Source of the DNA: Leptospira_A sp046736045
GTDB taxonomy: Bacteria > Spirochaetota > Leptospiria > Leptospirales > Leptospiraceae
Direction: 5' to 3'
NCBI RefSeq assembly: GCF_046736045.1
Contig: NZ_CP177134.1
Span: 62,001 to 126,000, forward strand
Length of the DNA: 64,000 bases
This document shows positions 51,373 to 59,824 of this stretch, in pieces. Every line of letters starts with the position of its first letter. Position 1 is the stretch's first letter. The position numbers and the translations under genes were made by a program. The notes beneath the pieces were generated by a model. The model was not told where the DNA came from, ran no database searches, and worked only from the letters and a program-made list of their open reading frames with translations.

Positions 51373-51802
51373 CGGATTCCTTAGAATATACAAGAGTTAG
51401 TTGGTTTTGAGAGGAAGATACCAGTCGTTTGTAACTGACTGTCATGATTTTTTTAATGGAACGAATCCCGAAACCGCCGTCTGCGCCAGATTCGTAAAGT
51501 TCCTTCCATGTTTCGCTTTTTAGTTTTGTCGGATCGAAAGGAATGCCTTCATCGGTGATGATAAACTTCCATTGTTTCGAATGAGACTGCATTTGAAGTT
51601 TGATTTTTGATTTTTTGGGAGACGGAAAGCCATGTTCTATAATATTTGTTACTACTTCATCCAAACAAAATACGATTCGCCCCTTGGTGATATCGGGGCA
51701 ATCTTCTCCCAAAAACGATCTTACTTCTTTTCTTATTTCCGATAAAGAATCCAAATCGTTAAAAAAAAGATAAACCTTTTCTATTTTTGGCTTCAAAGGC
51801 AA
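51365..51802 (-). CDS. RsbW-like anti-sigma serine kinase
   Basis: Serine-kinase-type HATPase protein, 145 aa, of the RsbW/SpoIIAB group. DSLSEIRKEVRSFLGEDCPD is the N-terminal helix, GRIVFCLDEVVTNIIEHGFP (about residues 42-61) is the N box, WKFIITDEGIPFDPTKL (about 78-94) the G1 box, and GADGGFGIRSIKKIMT (about 105-120) the G2 box. Such kinases phosphorylate a STAS partner and bind a target (often a sigma factor). The TTG at 51802 is not firm; a TTG at 51796 fits equally. It lies between the STAS gene and SpoIIE. Confidence 0.88.
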   Translation of the reverse strand: MPLKPKIEKVYLFFNDLDSLSEIRKEVRSFLGEDCPDITKGRIVFCLDEVVTNIIEHGFPSPKKSKIKLQMQSHSKQWKFIITDEGIPFDPTKLKSETWKELYESGADGGFGIRSIKKIMTVSYKRLVSSSQNQLTLVYSKESDE

Positions 51803-51804
51803 AC

Positions 51805-52146
51805 CTATAAACTTGCCAAAGCTCCTTCCAGATTCGCAAATACTTTTACCTTTTTGGTAAAGTACATCAAATCCATTGTATCTTTGACTTCTTTACTCAA
51901 ACCGCAGAGAATGATTTCTCCCGATTTGTCTTTTAAAAATTTTTGAATCGAATTCAATACACCGATTCCCGCAGAAGAAATATATGTAAGAGAAGAAAAA
52001 TCCAAAACGATTTTAATCGCACCGTTTCCTATAGCAAGTTCCAGTTTTACTTTCAGCTCAGGTGCTGTTTTTGCATCAATCTCACCGGCCACCTGCATCA
52101 CGGTTTTATCACCGTCGGATTTTTCGGAAATTTTTATATTTGCCAT
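51805..52146 (-). CDS. STAS-domain anti-anti-sigma factor
   Basis: STAS domain protein, 113 aa, of the SpoIIAA/RsbV type. VMQVAGEIDAKTAPELKVKL (about residues 16-35) is the strand-helix start, IKIVLDFSSLTYISSAGIGV (about 44-63) is the phosphorylation loop, with Ser58 and Ser59 as candidate phosphoacceptors, and FLKDKSGEIILCGLSKEVKD follows. It would be phosphorylated by the RsbW-like kinase and restored by the SpoIIE phosphatase encoded in the same operon. It overlaps the unknown first gene by one base. Confidence 0.93.
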   Translation of the reverse strand: MANIKISEKSDGDKTVMQVAGEIDAKTAPELKVKLELAIGNGAIKIVLDFSSLTYISSAGIGVLNSIQKFLKDKSGEIILCGLSKEVKDTMDLMYFTKKVKVFANLEGALASL

Positions 52147-53069
52147 TAGTTTCCTCTCTTCAAATCTTTCATCAAATCTTTTGCCTGTATAATACCATAT
52201 AACTTCCGTTCAAGTCCGTCTATCTCGTAGTAAAATTTAGCATTCGGATCACCTTCAAAAATATAAGCATATTTTCGAATCCCTAGTATCGCTTTTTTAG
52301 CATTCCCTTCCATAATACCGCGAGTTACCGAATAATAAATTTCAATCGCAAGAGAATCCCAAAGATTTTGACGAAATCCGTTTTCCCTTTTATCCAAAGC
52401 GATCAATAAAGTCTCTACTTCGGACTTATTGTAATTTTCAGATTCATTGTATGTAATGATGTAACGGGAGAGAAGTTTTTTACATTTGACCAGATTGTTG
52501 GATTTGGTTGCGACAAGAACCTGTTGGTATAAAGTATGAAGTTCCGTTTCCAGATAAACTTTTTTGCGGGTTCCGTCCAAACGGATCGGTTCAAAAGCCG
52601 CTTTGACATCTTCGGCGGAAAGATTCAGTATTGATTCTTCGAATTTTTTTTCGTTATTATCACTTGTGATTTTTGCAAAATCCTTCAGCGGTTTTTCAAC
52701 AGCTAACACAAAATCAGTGGCTTCGTTGGACGCAGCAAGATTCGGCTCTTCTTGCATTTTTTCCAAAAAGAAAATACAGGAATCCCCCAATGCGGAAAGC
52801 CCTTCCGCCAAACCCTGAGAGATGAGTCTTTTGCAATGAAGTGCAATCGCATGTTGGTATGCCGGATCGGCAGAATCTTCCTGGATCTTATCCATCAATT
52901 TGCCTGTGGATGCTGCCAGGTGAGCTTTGTCTCTTTCCCAACCGGCATAAACCAGAGGATCATAAAGATACTGTCGGAAATTTCTTTTGCCGGACAAGGC
53001 GAGAAGTCGGATATTTTTTACAAGTTCGTGGGCAAGCTCGGGAGAAATAAAGGCTCTTTTGTTTGTCAT
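52146..53069 (-). CDS. Helical protein heading the partner-switching operon, unrecognised
   Basis: Protein of 307 aa with no signal peptide, membrane helix or known domain, almost entirely alpha-helical by pattern (for example ELAHELVKNIRLLALSGKRN, then LHTLYQQVLVATKSNNLVKC and AIEIYYSVTRGIMEGNAKKA). The second half may be TPR-like. It is the first gene of a four-gene operon (unknown, STAS, RsbW-like, SpoIIE) and its stop overlaps the STAS start by one base, so it may be the target or an additional sensor of the switch. The operon contains no sigma-factor gene, so the output partner is open. Confidence 0.75.
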   Translation of the reverse strand: MTNKRAFISPELAHELVKNIRLLALSGKRNFRQYLYDPLVYAGWERDKAHLAASTGKLMDKIQEDSADPAYQHAIALHCKRLISQGLAEGLSALGDSCIFFLEKMQEEPNLAASNEATDFVLAVEKPLKDFAKITSDNNEKKFEESILNLSAEDVKAAFEPIRLDGTRKKVYLETELHTLYQQVLVATKSNNLVKCKKLLSRYIITYNESENYNKSEVETLLIALDKRENGFRQNLWDSLAIEIYYSVTRGIMEGNAKKAILGIRKYAYIFEGDPNAKFYYEIDGLERKLYGIIQAKDLMKDLKRGN

Positions 53070-53143
53070 CTTCTACTAAAACAAATAACTATTCCCTAAA
53101 TGCCAGTAAGGATAGGAAAGAGTAAAGCCAAAACTCTGCGATT

Positions 53144-54325
53144 TTAAGTTATAAAATCGGAAATGATCTTACCCAAACGACGGATTCCGATTTCAATTGT
53201 CTCTTCGTCAACACATGAAAAATTAAGTCTCATCGTATTCGCATTGGTTCTGTTAACGTAAAATGGATCTCCCGGAACAAAGGCCACTTTTTTTTCAATC
53301 GCAAGATCAAATACGGCACGTGATGATATCCCTTCGGGCAAAATTGCCCACAGAAACATCCCTCCGTCCGGATCGGAATATCTGATCTCTTTTGGAAAAT
53401 ATTTTGAGATCGCAGCAACCATGGCATCTTTCTGTTTCGAATATTTTGCTCTAATTTTCGTTATATGAAGGTCCAAATTATTATCAGTCAGATACTGAAA
53501 CAAAATCCTTTGACCGAAATAATTCGTATGTAAATCTGATGCTTGTTTTGCGATAATCAGTTTTTCCATCAAACGGTTCGGCGCTACCATCCATCCGATA
53601 CGAAGGGAAGGTGCGAAAATTTTAGAAAATGATCCGAGAAGGATGGTCTGTTCCGGAATTCTGGAATAATAACTACGTCTTTTTTCTCCCCTGAACTGCA
53701 ATTCTCCATAAGGATCATCCTCTACGAAGATGGTCTGCGAGCCGGAGAGAATGCGAGCCACCTCATCACGATTTTCATCGGAATGGGAAAGCCCGGAAGG
53801 GTTTTGAAAATTTGGAACTGCGTAAATGAGTTTGATCGCATAACGTTCGGATGCGAAACGGAGAGCTTCCAAATCCAATCCGTCGAAGTGCAGCGGTATG
53901 GGTAAAAAATTGGGACGGTATAGAGAGAACGCTTGGATAGCACCCAAATAACCTGGTTCTTCAATGGCAACGGATTCGGATTCGTTGATCAATGTTTTGC
54001 CGATCAGATCCAAACCTTGTTGGGAACCTGTTGTGATTAGGATATTGTCAGGATTTACCGTTAGTCCCATCTTCGAAGCATAACGTTCGCTAATCCATTT
54101 TCTGAGTTCCGAATATCCTTCCGAGGTGCTGTATTGCAAAGCATCTCCTCCGAACTCATCCAAAACTTTTATAGATGCTTTTTTGATTTCCTGAATCGGG
54201 AATAAATCCCGGTTCGGCAATCCGCCCGCAAAGGAGATCACGTCTTCATTGACAGTAGTCTTTAAAATTTCCCGAAGAAATGATTTCGGAACATCAGAGA
54301 TTCGATCAGAAAAGATATGATCCAT
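53144..54325 (-). CDS. PLP-dependent aminotransferase (class I, LysN/2-aminoadipate type)
   Basis: Fold-type I aminotransferase, 393 aa. VISFAGGLPNRDLFPIQEIK (about residues 30-49) is the N-terminal segment, ALQYSTSEGYSELRKWISER (about 62-81) is the 2-aminoadipate/MocR-type region, NPSGLSHSDENRDEVARILS (about 172-191) is next, and LGSFSKIFAPSLRIGWMVAP (about 228-247) carries the PLP lysine. This subfamily includes 2-aminoadipate, aromatic and branched-chain aminotransferases; the substrate is not told by the sequence. No regulator domain is fused. It lies 17 bases after the RhlE-like helicase on the same strand, about 75 bases from the unknown first gene of the switch operon. Confidence 0.9.
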   Translation of the reverse strand: MDHIFSDRISDVPKSFLREILKTTVNEDVISFAGGLPNRDLFPIQEIKKASIKVLDEFGGDALQYSTSEGYSELRKWISERYASKMGLTVNPDNILITTGSQQGLDLIGKTLINESESVAIEEPGYLGAIQAFSLYRPNFLPIPLHFDGLDLEALRFASERYAIKLIYAVPNFQNPSGLSHSDENRDEVARILSGSQTIFVEDDPYGELQFRGEKRRSYYSRIPEQTILLGSFSKIFAPSLRIGWMVAPNRLMEKLIIAKQASDLHTNYFGQRILFQYLTDNNLDLHITKIRAKYSKQKDAMVAAISKYFPKEIRYSDPDGGMFLWAILPEGISSRAVFDLAIEKKVAFVPGDPFYVNRTNANTMRLNFSCVDEETIEIGIRRLGKIISDFIT

Positions 54326-54342
54326 AATTTGCGATTTTTATC

Positions 54343-55659
54343 CTATCGGTTTCGACCTTGTTTTTTAGAAGGAGGTCTTTTTTTATAACTGGGAGATGAG
54401 TTGCGGGAAGAAGGCGCTCCGCCACCACCCGGTCTGCGTTGTTTGAACTGACCGCCACCACCGCCTGAGCCGTGTTCTTTGGGAGCTTTCCCCGTATGAT
54501 CTTCGACTTTCTGAGAATGAAATCCGTGATCTTTATCCACGGGGATTTTAACACCGATAACTTTTTCGATATCTTTGATTAACGAACGTTCATCGGCTTC
54601 ACAAATGGAAATCGCAATTCCTTGCGCGCCTGCGCGTGCAGTTCTTCCTATTCTATGCACATATGTTTCGGGAACATACGGAATTTCATAATTGATTACA
54701 TGCGTTATATCATCAATATCAATACCGCGTGCCGCAAGATCGGTTGCAATCAACGCCCTGTTTTTTCCGGAGCGAAAATCTTCCAAAGCGCGTTGTCTGG
54801 CTGATTGGGATTTGTTTCCGTGAATTACATCGACTGAGATTCCGCTCTTGCTTAATAATTCGGCAACTTTATTCGCACCGTGTTTTGTTTTTGTAAAAAC
54901 AATCACTTTCTTCAAAGCCTTGTCTTTAAAAAGTTTTAGCAACAATTCTTTTTTATTGTCCCGATCCACATACATTACTGATTGTTTAATCAACTCCACA
55001 GTAGAAGATGCAGGTGTTACTTCCACGCGAACCGGATTCACAAGCATAGTCGATGCCAATTTTTCAATATCGGATGGCATGGTAGCGGAGAAAAACAGAT
55101 TATGACGTCTTTTGGGAAGAAGGGTGATGATTTTGCGAATGGCATGAATGAATCCCATATCCAACATGCGGTCAGCTTCATCTAACACAAATACTTCGAG
55201 ATTGGTAAGGGATATGTATCTCTGGTCTATCAGATCAACCAAACGTCCGGGAGTTGCGACAAGAACATCGACTCCGGTTGCAAGTGCTTTTACTTGAGGG
55301 CTTTGCCCTACTCCACCGAAGATAACAGCTGTTTTAATGGAAAGATATTTGCCGTATGTTTTAAAACTATCATGGACTTGGACCGCAAGCTCGCGAGTAG
55401 GAACAAGCACAAGTGATCGGGGTTGTTTCGGAACTGTTTTTCTATTTTCTGCCGTCAGTCTATGTAAGATGGGCAATGCAAACGCGGCAGTTTTTCCTGT
55501 GCCAGTTTGCGCACAACCAAGTAGGTCGTGTCCGTCCAAAAGGAGGGGGATGGTTTGAATTTGGATCGGTGTCGGTTGGGTATAACCGGATTCTTTCACT
55601 GCCTTTTGGATATGAGGGTCTAAGGAAAGATCCGAAAATGTCTCTATTTTTTTTTGCAA
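54343..55659 (-). CDS. rhlE: DEAD-box RNA helicase (RhlE-like)
   Basis: ATP-dependent RNA helicase, 438 aa. The Q motif is TQPTPIQIQTIPLLLDGHDL (about residues 26-45), motif I is GCAQTGTGKTAAFALPIL (about 49-66), motif Ia PTRELAVQVHDS, motif II VLDEADRMLDMGF (DEAD, about 155-167), motif III SATMPSDIE, motif V ALIATDLAARGIDIDDITHV (about 300-319), and motif VI HRIGRTARAG (about 333-342). The tail is a basic, glycine-rich extension. Members act in RNA turnover and ribosome assembly. The TTG start at 55659 is supported by AAGG six bases upstream; no closer ATG fits. Confidence 0.93.
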   Translation of the reverse strand: MQKKIETFSDLSLDPHIQKAVKESGYTQPTPIQIQTIPLLLDGHDLLGCAQTGTGKTAAFALPILHRLTAENRKTVPKQPRSLVLVPTRELAVQVHDSFKTYGKYLSIKTAVIFGGVGQSPQVKALATGVDVLVATPGRLVDLIDQRYISLTNLEVFVLDEADRMLDMGFIHAIRKIITLLPKRRHNLFFSATMPSDIEKLASTMLVNPVRVEVTPASSTVELIKQSVMYVDRDNKKELLLKLFKDKALKKVIVFTKTKHGANKVAELLSKSGISVDVIHGNKSQSARQRALEDFRSGKNRALIATDLAARGIDIDDITHVINYEIPYVPETYVHRIGRTARAGAQGIAISICEADERSLIKDIEKVIGVKIPVDKDHGFHSQKVEDHTGKAPKEHGSGGGGGQFKQRRPGGGGAPSSRNSSPSYKKRPPSKKQGRNR

Positions 55660-55800
55660 GGGTAACCTTCGTCTTTGTTTCCAGATTGGAGAAAGCCATG
55701 GTCACGAATAGGAAAATAATTTCCTTTTTTTACCGACTTTCCGGGGAATTGATGATCTGATAAGAATTGACGACCGTTAGAATCACAAAGATCCTTGGGT

Positions 55801-56226
55801 ATGACCGCATTATTGGTGTATATAAACTCGATTATCTTTTTTTCCATTTCAGGCATTCATATCTACTGGGCATTAGGTGGAAAATGGGGAAGTCATTCCG
55901 CCATTCCATCCGATCTGAAAGGGAAAAAACTTTTTTTACCGGGATTTTTTGCTACAGTGATCGTTGCAAGCGGACTGTTTTTATTTGCATTGGTCACTTT
56001 AGGCAATCTGGGAATCTTTGACGGTTTCATCTCCCGAAATTATATCCATTATGCAAGCCTGGGAATTACAGCTGTATTTTATCTGCGTGCTTTGGGAGAT
56101 TTTCGGTATATAGGATTGTTTAGAAAAATCAAAGACACGGATTTTGCGAAGCAAGACAGAAAATTTTTCACACCTCTCTGCATCTTGATTGGAACGGTCG
56201 GCTTATTGATCGTAAAATTGAGCTGA
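55801..56226 (+). CDS. DUF3995-like small membrane protein
   Basis: Membrane protein of 141 aa with four hydrophobic helices (about residues 2-22, 46-68, 82-100 and 122-139). FFSISGIHIYWALGGKWGSH followed by AIPSDLKGKKLFLPGFFATV, then RALGDFRYIGLFRKIKDTDF, is the DUF3995 pattern (a conserved His and Trp pair after helix 1, a charged loop with RxxGDFR later). The function is unknown. The ATG is preferred to a TTG six bases upstream. It is divergent from the helicase gene and convergent with the DUF6941-like gene. Confidence 0.75.
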   Translation: MTALLVYINSIIFFSISGIHIYWALGGKWGSHSAIPSDLKGKKLFLPGFFATVIVASGLFLFALVTLGNLGIFDGFISRNYIHYASLGITAVFYLRALGDFRYIGLFRKIKDTDFAKQDRKFFTPLCILIGTVGLLIVKLS

Positions 56227-56231
56227 TTAGT

Positions 56232-56630
56232 TCACATAGCGCCCGTTTGCTCCAAAAGATCGACCTTTAAAACGCGACTCCCGATCAACTCTCCATCCAC
56301 AAGCACGGAAAGATTGTATCTTCCTGGCTCGGGAAAAGAAACACCATTCAAATTCAAAGTAAGCTCAACGACTCCGTCGATGTTCGCACTTTCAAACTCG
56401 CCTTCAATGGGTAAGACGACCTGATCTGTATCGATTACTGTCAGTGATAAGACAAATTGATGTTTTCCGATTAAATTTGTAATCGCCACATAAATTCCCC
56501 AAGGAGGAAAGATAACAGGGAAACTGGGAGACATGAACCTATCAAAGGTACCGATGATTCCTTTTTTATTATTATTTTCCGTAATGACACGATCTGCAAA
56601 AAGAATCGATAGTAGTACTGGTTCTGCCAT
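56232..56630 (-). CDS. DUF6941-like small protein
   Basis: Protein of 132 aa, opening with EPVLLSILFADRVITENNNK and continuing with PPWGIYVAITNLIGKHQFVL and a beta-rich C-terminus (FPEPGRYNLSVLVDGELIGS). It resembles a family of unknown function found in many bacteria (DUF6941) in its N-terminal phrase and size. It has no signal peptide and no catalytic motif. It converges on the DUF3995-like gene with a five-base gap. Confidence 0.6.
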   Translation of the reverse strand: MAEPVLLSILFADRVITENNNKKGIIGTFDRFMSPSFPVIFPPWGIYVAITNLIGKHQFVLSLTVIDTDQVVLPIEGEFESANIDGVVELTLNLNGVSFPEPGRYNLSVLVDGELIGSRVLKVDLLEQTGAM

Positions 56631-56768
56631 AACCTCACCAAATTTTGTTTATAGTAGAATGAAAAGAATTAAAAACGGACTTTATATATTTTTGACCGAT
56701 TCAAAATTCACAAAACGAATCAAGTGCAAAAATATAAAAATCATAGGAAATATTGCAACTTCGGAGAT

Positions 56769-58157
56769 TCACGGTCCGGAAACGCATAACGCATAATTTG
56801 AAATACTTTTATCATTATCATTATTAATGATTCCAGTGCTGAGAGTTAACCCCACAGCGCGGTTGGGATAACTGACATTCACCCACGTACTGGAAGAAAA
56901 TAAAATTTTTCCTGTCAAATTGGGAGAAAACAAAGAAACATTTCTGATATAAGGCGCAGAAGTCGCACTCGGATCTATCAAACCTACAATTTCATTTACA
57001 TTCGGAAGACGCCAGCTTCGTCCCCCGTATGTAAGACCCGAACAATAGCTGACACTTGCCGCCCAATCCGTTGAAATCGCCGTACCTGAACAATTGGGAG
57101 CCGATTCGTTACGCAAACATTTTGTCCAATATATGCCTGTTGTATTGTCAAAAAGAGTTCCGTCTCCTTGATCCGTAAACGAATAACTAGGTAAAGGCGA
57201 TCCTGATACGCAGCGAAACGGAGTCGAGCTTGCTTGCAGAGTACTGGATGCTACCTGGTTGATAAAACCGATATTATAAACACGGTTGGCTGTGTCCGTC
57301 GGATCAAGCGTACTGGACAATAGATAACTGGGTTGAGTTGCGGGAAAGTTTGCTGCAGATATCGAATTGGGACCTTGCCTTAACAGGGAAAATACTTCCT
57401 GCATGGATGGTAGTCTCCAGTTCGTTAAACCGGCATAGCCTGCATTTGAATTTGAAGAGTTTAGGTTGGCGCAATTTGTCAGCGCGTTGGACAATGTTCC
57501 ACCAGTATCCGTTCCCGTTGAACAGTTGATATCTGATCTTCCGTTTACACAAGTTTGCCAGGTAAGTCCCGTATTATTATCAAATGTGGTTATATTGGAA
57601 GTATAAGTTGAGTGCGCGGTCGGGCCGATATAAGATTGTGCTTTTCCAGTTTGAACCAGACCATCCTGTCCTTTATGAGCCACAGGATCACAAGCGACTA
57701 CCAAGGTGGCATTATCATAACATACATTCTGTTCGGTTTTCAGAACCGGAAAATAATATCTCCCTTCGGCAACAGCTCCGGTTGTTCCATTATCCAACAT
57801 AGCAACCGCTTTGATTGTTTTTCCTACAAAATCTTTGGAAGGCTGCAAAGGCTTTGTATAAAGACTCGAATTTGAATTGGGTTCCGTATTGTCCGTCGTA
57901 TAACGGATCTTTGCATTTGCATCGCCCGCTGTAATCGTTAAGGGTTCGGAATACCCCATCACTGTTCCCGTCTTAGGGCTAAGGTTGATGGAAAGCGAAC
58001 CTGAAGGAGATCCGCATCCGCTTAACACACAGTCGATCAATCGGTTCATCAAAAATAAAGAGGAACGGGTATCCCTGGGGTTGGAAAGATCAAGAGGGCT
58101 GCAAGTGATAAAAACAAAAAGAAAGATATACTTTGTTTTTTTTAGAAAGAAACTCAT
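56769..58157 (-). CDS. Lipoprotein with chitobiase-type and two DUF1566 domains
   Basis: Predicted surface lipoprotein of 462 aa. MSFFLKKTKYIFLFVFITCS ends in a spirochaetal lipobox with Cys at about residue 19. Residues about 60-130 form a chitobiase/beta-hexosaminidase C-terminal-like domain (ITAGDANAKIRYTTDNTEPN, then LQPSKDFVGKTIKAVAMLDN). Two DUF1566 repeats (about 180-317 and 322-462) follow, each with a GLTWQTC or GIYWTKC phrase and ending in CVSG. The architecture mirrors the 8.2 kb lipoprotein with a different N-terminal module. It is preceded by the divergent leucine-leader promoter region. Confidence 0.85.
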   Translation of the reverse strand: MSFFLKKTKYIFLFVFITCSPLDLSNPRDTRSSLFLMNRLIDCVLSGCGSPSGSLSINLSPKTGTVMGYSEPLTITAGDANAKIRYTTDNTEPNSNSSLYTKPLQPSKDFVGKTIKAVAMLDNGTTGAVAEGRYYFPVLKTEQNVCYDNATLVVACDPVAHKGQDGLVQTGKAQSYIGPTAHSTYTSNITTFDNNTGLTWQTCVNGRSDINCSTGTDTGGTLSNALTNCANLNSSNSNAGYAGLTNWRLPSMQEVFSLLRQGPNSISAANFPATQPSYLLSSTLDPTDTANRVYNIGFINQVASSTLQASSTPFRCVSGSPLPSYSFTDQGDGTLFDNTTGIYWTKCLRNESAPNCSGTAISTDWAASVSYCSGLTYGGRSWRLPNVNEIVGLIDPSATSAPYIRNVSLFSPNLTGKILFSSSTWVNVSYPNRAVGLTLSTGIINNDNDKSISNYALCVSGP

Positions 58158-58388
58158 ATGATGACTGCCAATTTTATATATATGAAAATAAATCCAGATT
58201 TCTTTGGTATTCTAGCCAATCAACCTCTTCCATTCAATACCATTTTAAAGTTTATGAAAAAGTCTCTCAAGCAGAAGGAAAGAAAGGATTTGTCATGGAT
58301 TTACGGAAAATCAACATACGATCAATAAATTTCACTACGAAAAATCGTAACAAAATGGACAACAAATGCGGATGATCTAAAAAAAACA

Positions 58389-58421
58389 TTGACCGGATGG
58401 ATGATTTCATCCGTCTATAGA
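58389..58421 (+). promoter_or_regulatory. Promoter region of the leucine-leader transcript with an inverted repeat
   Basis: TTGACC (58389-58394) is a -35 candidate; the -10 is weaker (TATAGA at 58416-58421, 21 bases away, or GTCTAT at 58413-58418, 18 bases away). A perfect inverted repeat GGATGA-TT-TCATCC (58399-58412) sits between the two, where a repressor could block initiation. It starts the transcript that contains the leader peptide, attenuator and leuA-like gene. Confidence 0.45.
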
Positions 58422-58429
58422 AATAGAAT

Positions 58430-58483
58430 ATGAAATCTTTTGTATACATGCAATCTTCTCTCCTCCTCCTCGAACTACTCTAG
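58430..58483 (+). CDS. Leucine leader peptide
   Basis: Seventeen-codon open frame MKSFVYMQSSLLLLELL, not previously called as a gene because of its size. Six of its last seven residues are Leu (CTC four times, GAA, CTA, CTC), directly before the TAG. The leucine codons and stop form one arm of a perfect nine-base hairpin, CTCGAACTA (58469-58477) with TAGTTCGAG (58481-58489). A second ATG at 58448 could also start it. No strong ribosome-binding site is seen. Its position before a terminator and a LeuA-type gene is the classical layout of leader-peptide attenuation. Confidence 0.75.
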   Translation: MKSFVYMQSSLLLLELL

Positions 58484-58508
58484 TTCGAGGGAGATAGAGG
58501 TTTGCTAC

Positions 58509-58542
58509 AAAGCCCACTCCCTTCGGGGTCGTGGGCTTTTTT
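58509..58542 (+). terminator. Attenuator terminator in the leuA-like leader
   Basis: AAAGCCCAC (58509-58517) pairs with GTGGGCTTT (58531-58539), and inside it CCC (58519-58521) with GGG (58526-58528) closes a TTCG tetraloop; a T run ends at 58542. AGGGAG (58488-58493), in the leader hairpin's 3' arm, can instead pair with CTCCCT (58517-58522), which would break the terminator. Ribosome stalling at the Leu codons would favour that antiterminator. A further inverted repeat, TTATTAGT (58541-58548) with ACTAATAA (58554-58561), follows. Confidence 0.75.
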
Positions 58543-58609
58543 ATTAGTTCCCTACTAATAAAAATCCTCCTCTCCGACGGGTAAGGCCAAAGGAGAAAGT
58601 GAGGAAAAA

Positions 58610-59791
58610 ATGAACCACCCGAATAAAACAGTCTGGATCCAGGATGTTACCTTAAGAGACGGAAACCAGGCTTTAAAAAAGCCCTGGACCATTGCTGAAA
58701 AACAAATCGTCTTTGATTTGTTAGTTGATTTGAATGTACCCGGAATTGAAGTAGGTTTCCCGTCTTCCAATACTTTGGAATTCGAAGCGACAAAAATACT
58801 AGCCAAACGTGCTCCGGAATCCGTTACGATTGCCGCGTTATCCCGTGCAAATGAAGTCGAAATTCAAACTACCTGGGACGCAATCCAACATGCAAAAACG
58901 CCGAGATTGCATATAGTTTATCCGGTCAGCCCTTTTGCCATTGAACAGGTATTAAAGATCAGTTACGAGAAGGTTTTGGAAAAAATCTACAATTCGGTTT
59001 CTTATGCGCGTAAAATCGCAGGAAAAGAAATCAGCATCCAGTTTTCAGGAGAACATTTCGGAGATGCTCGGGAAGGAATGGATTTTGCAAAAAAAGCGTT
59101 TCAAACTTCCATAGAAGCAGGTGCAAATATCATCAATCTTCCGAACACGGTAGAACGATACAGACCTTTCCTTTTTGTAGATATGGTAAGACAAGTGAAA
59201 GCAGTTACTCCGGAGCATGTCAAAGTTTCTGTGCACACACATAATGATATGGGCATGGCAACTGCAACTTCCGTGGAAAGTTTTTATGCGGGTGCAACCC
59301 AGATAGAAGTCGCCTTAAATGGATTAGGTGAAAGAGCGGGGAATACGAATTTTTACGAAACCGCTGTGGCGTTGTATCAAAATGGAGAAGAATCCGGAAT
59401 CAATTTCGATCGGATTTACCCTACTGCAAAAAAGATTGCCGAGATGACCGGCATCCCGATCGGAGAAAAAACTCCTATCATAGGAGAAGATATTTTTTCT
59501 CACAGAAGCGGAATTCACCAGGACGGTGTCACCAAAACCTTGGGACAAAAAAAAGGAGCCTATCGCAGCTTTTCTCCCGAATTCGTAGGAAGAAAAGACG
59601 AGGAAAAAATCTCTTTCACAAACCAGTCGGGAACCAAAGCAATCCGTCATATCCTGGAGAAGGAAGGGAGATTTTATTCGGATGCCGAAATTCAAATTCT
59701 TTTTCATAAAGCCAAAGAAGTCTCCAGCAGAGATGGAAACCGTGAGATCGGCGGGAAAGAACTTATTTCCATGGCAGAAGAAAGAAATTAG
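58610..59791 (+). CDS. leuA: 2-Isopropylmalate synthase-type enzyme without the regulatory domain
   Basis: HMGL-like TIM-barrel synthase of 393 aa, condensing acetyl-CoA with a 2-keto acid. VWIQDVTLRDGNQALKKPWT (about residues 8-27) carries the metal-binding DxTLRDGxQ motif, KVSVHTHNDMGMATATSVES (about 204-223) the HxHND motif, and NGLGERAGNTNFYETAVALY (about 240-259) the second metal-site signature. The HRSGIHQDGV stretch (about 305) is typical of LeuA. It lacks the roughly 120-residue C-terminal leucine-binding allosteric domain of full-length LeuA (over 500 aa). Substrate could be 2-ketoisovalerate or another keto acid; the upstream leucine leader argues for leucine synthesis. AGGAAAAA precedes the ATG. 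Confidence 0.85.
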   Translation: MNHPNKTVWIQDVTLRDGNQALKKPWTIAEKQIVFDLLVDLNVPGIEVGFPSSNTLEFEATKILAKRAPESVTIAALSRANEVEIQTTWDAIQHAKTPRLHIVYPVSPFAIEQVLKISYEKVLEKIYNSVSYARKIAGKEISIQFSGEHFGDAREGMDFAKKAFQTSIEAGANIINLPNTVERYRPFLFVDMVRQVKAVTPEHVKVSVHTHNDMGMATATSVESFYAGATQIEVALNGLGERAGNTNFYETAVALYQNGEESGINFDRIYPTAKKIAEMTGIPIGEKTPIIGEDIFSHRSGIHQDGVTKTLGQKKGAYRSFSPEFVGRKDEEKISFTNQSGTKAIRHILEKEGRFYSDAEIQILFHKAKEVSSRDGNREIGGKELISMAEERN

Positions 59792-59824
59792 AGAATTTGC
59801 GCTTTCTTCCTTGTTAAAAAGATT

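Noticed and set aside
55644..55856. Reverse-strand frame MPEMEKKIIEF upstream of the helicase
   Set aside because: Covers the helicase start and the opposite-strand DUF3995-like gene; no independent evidence.
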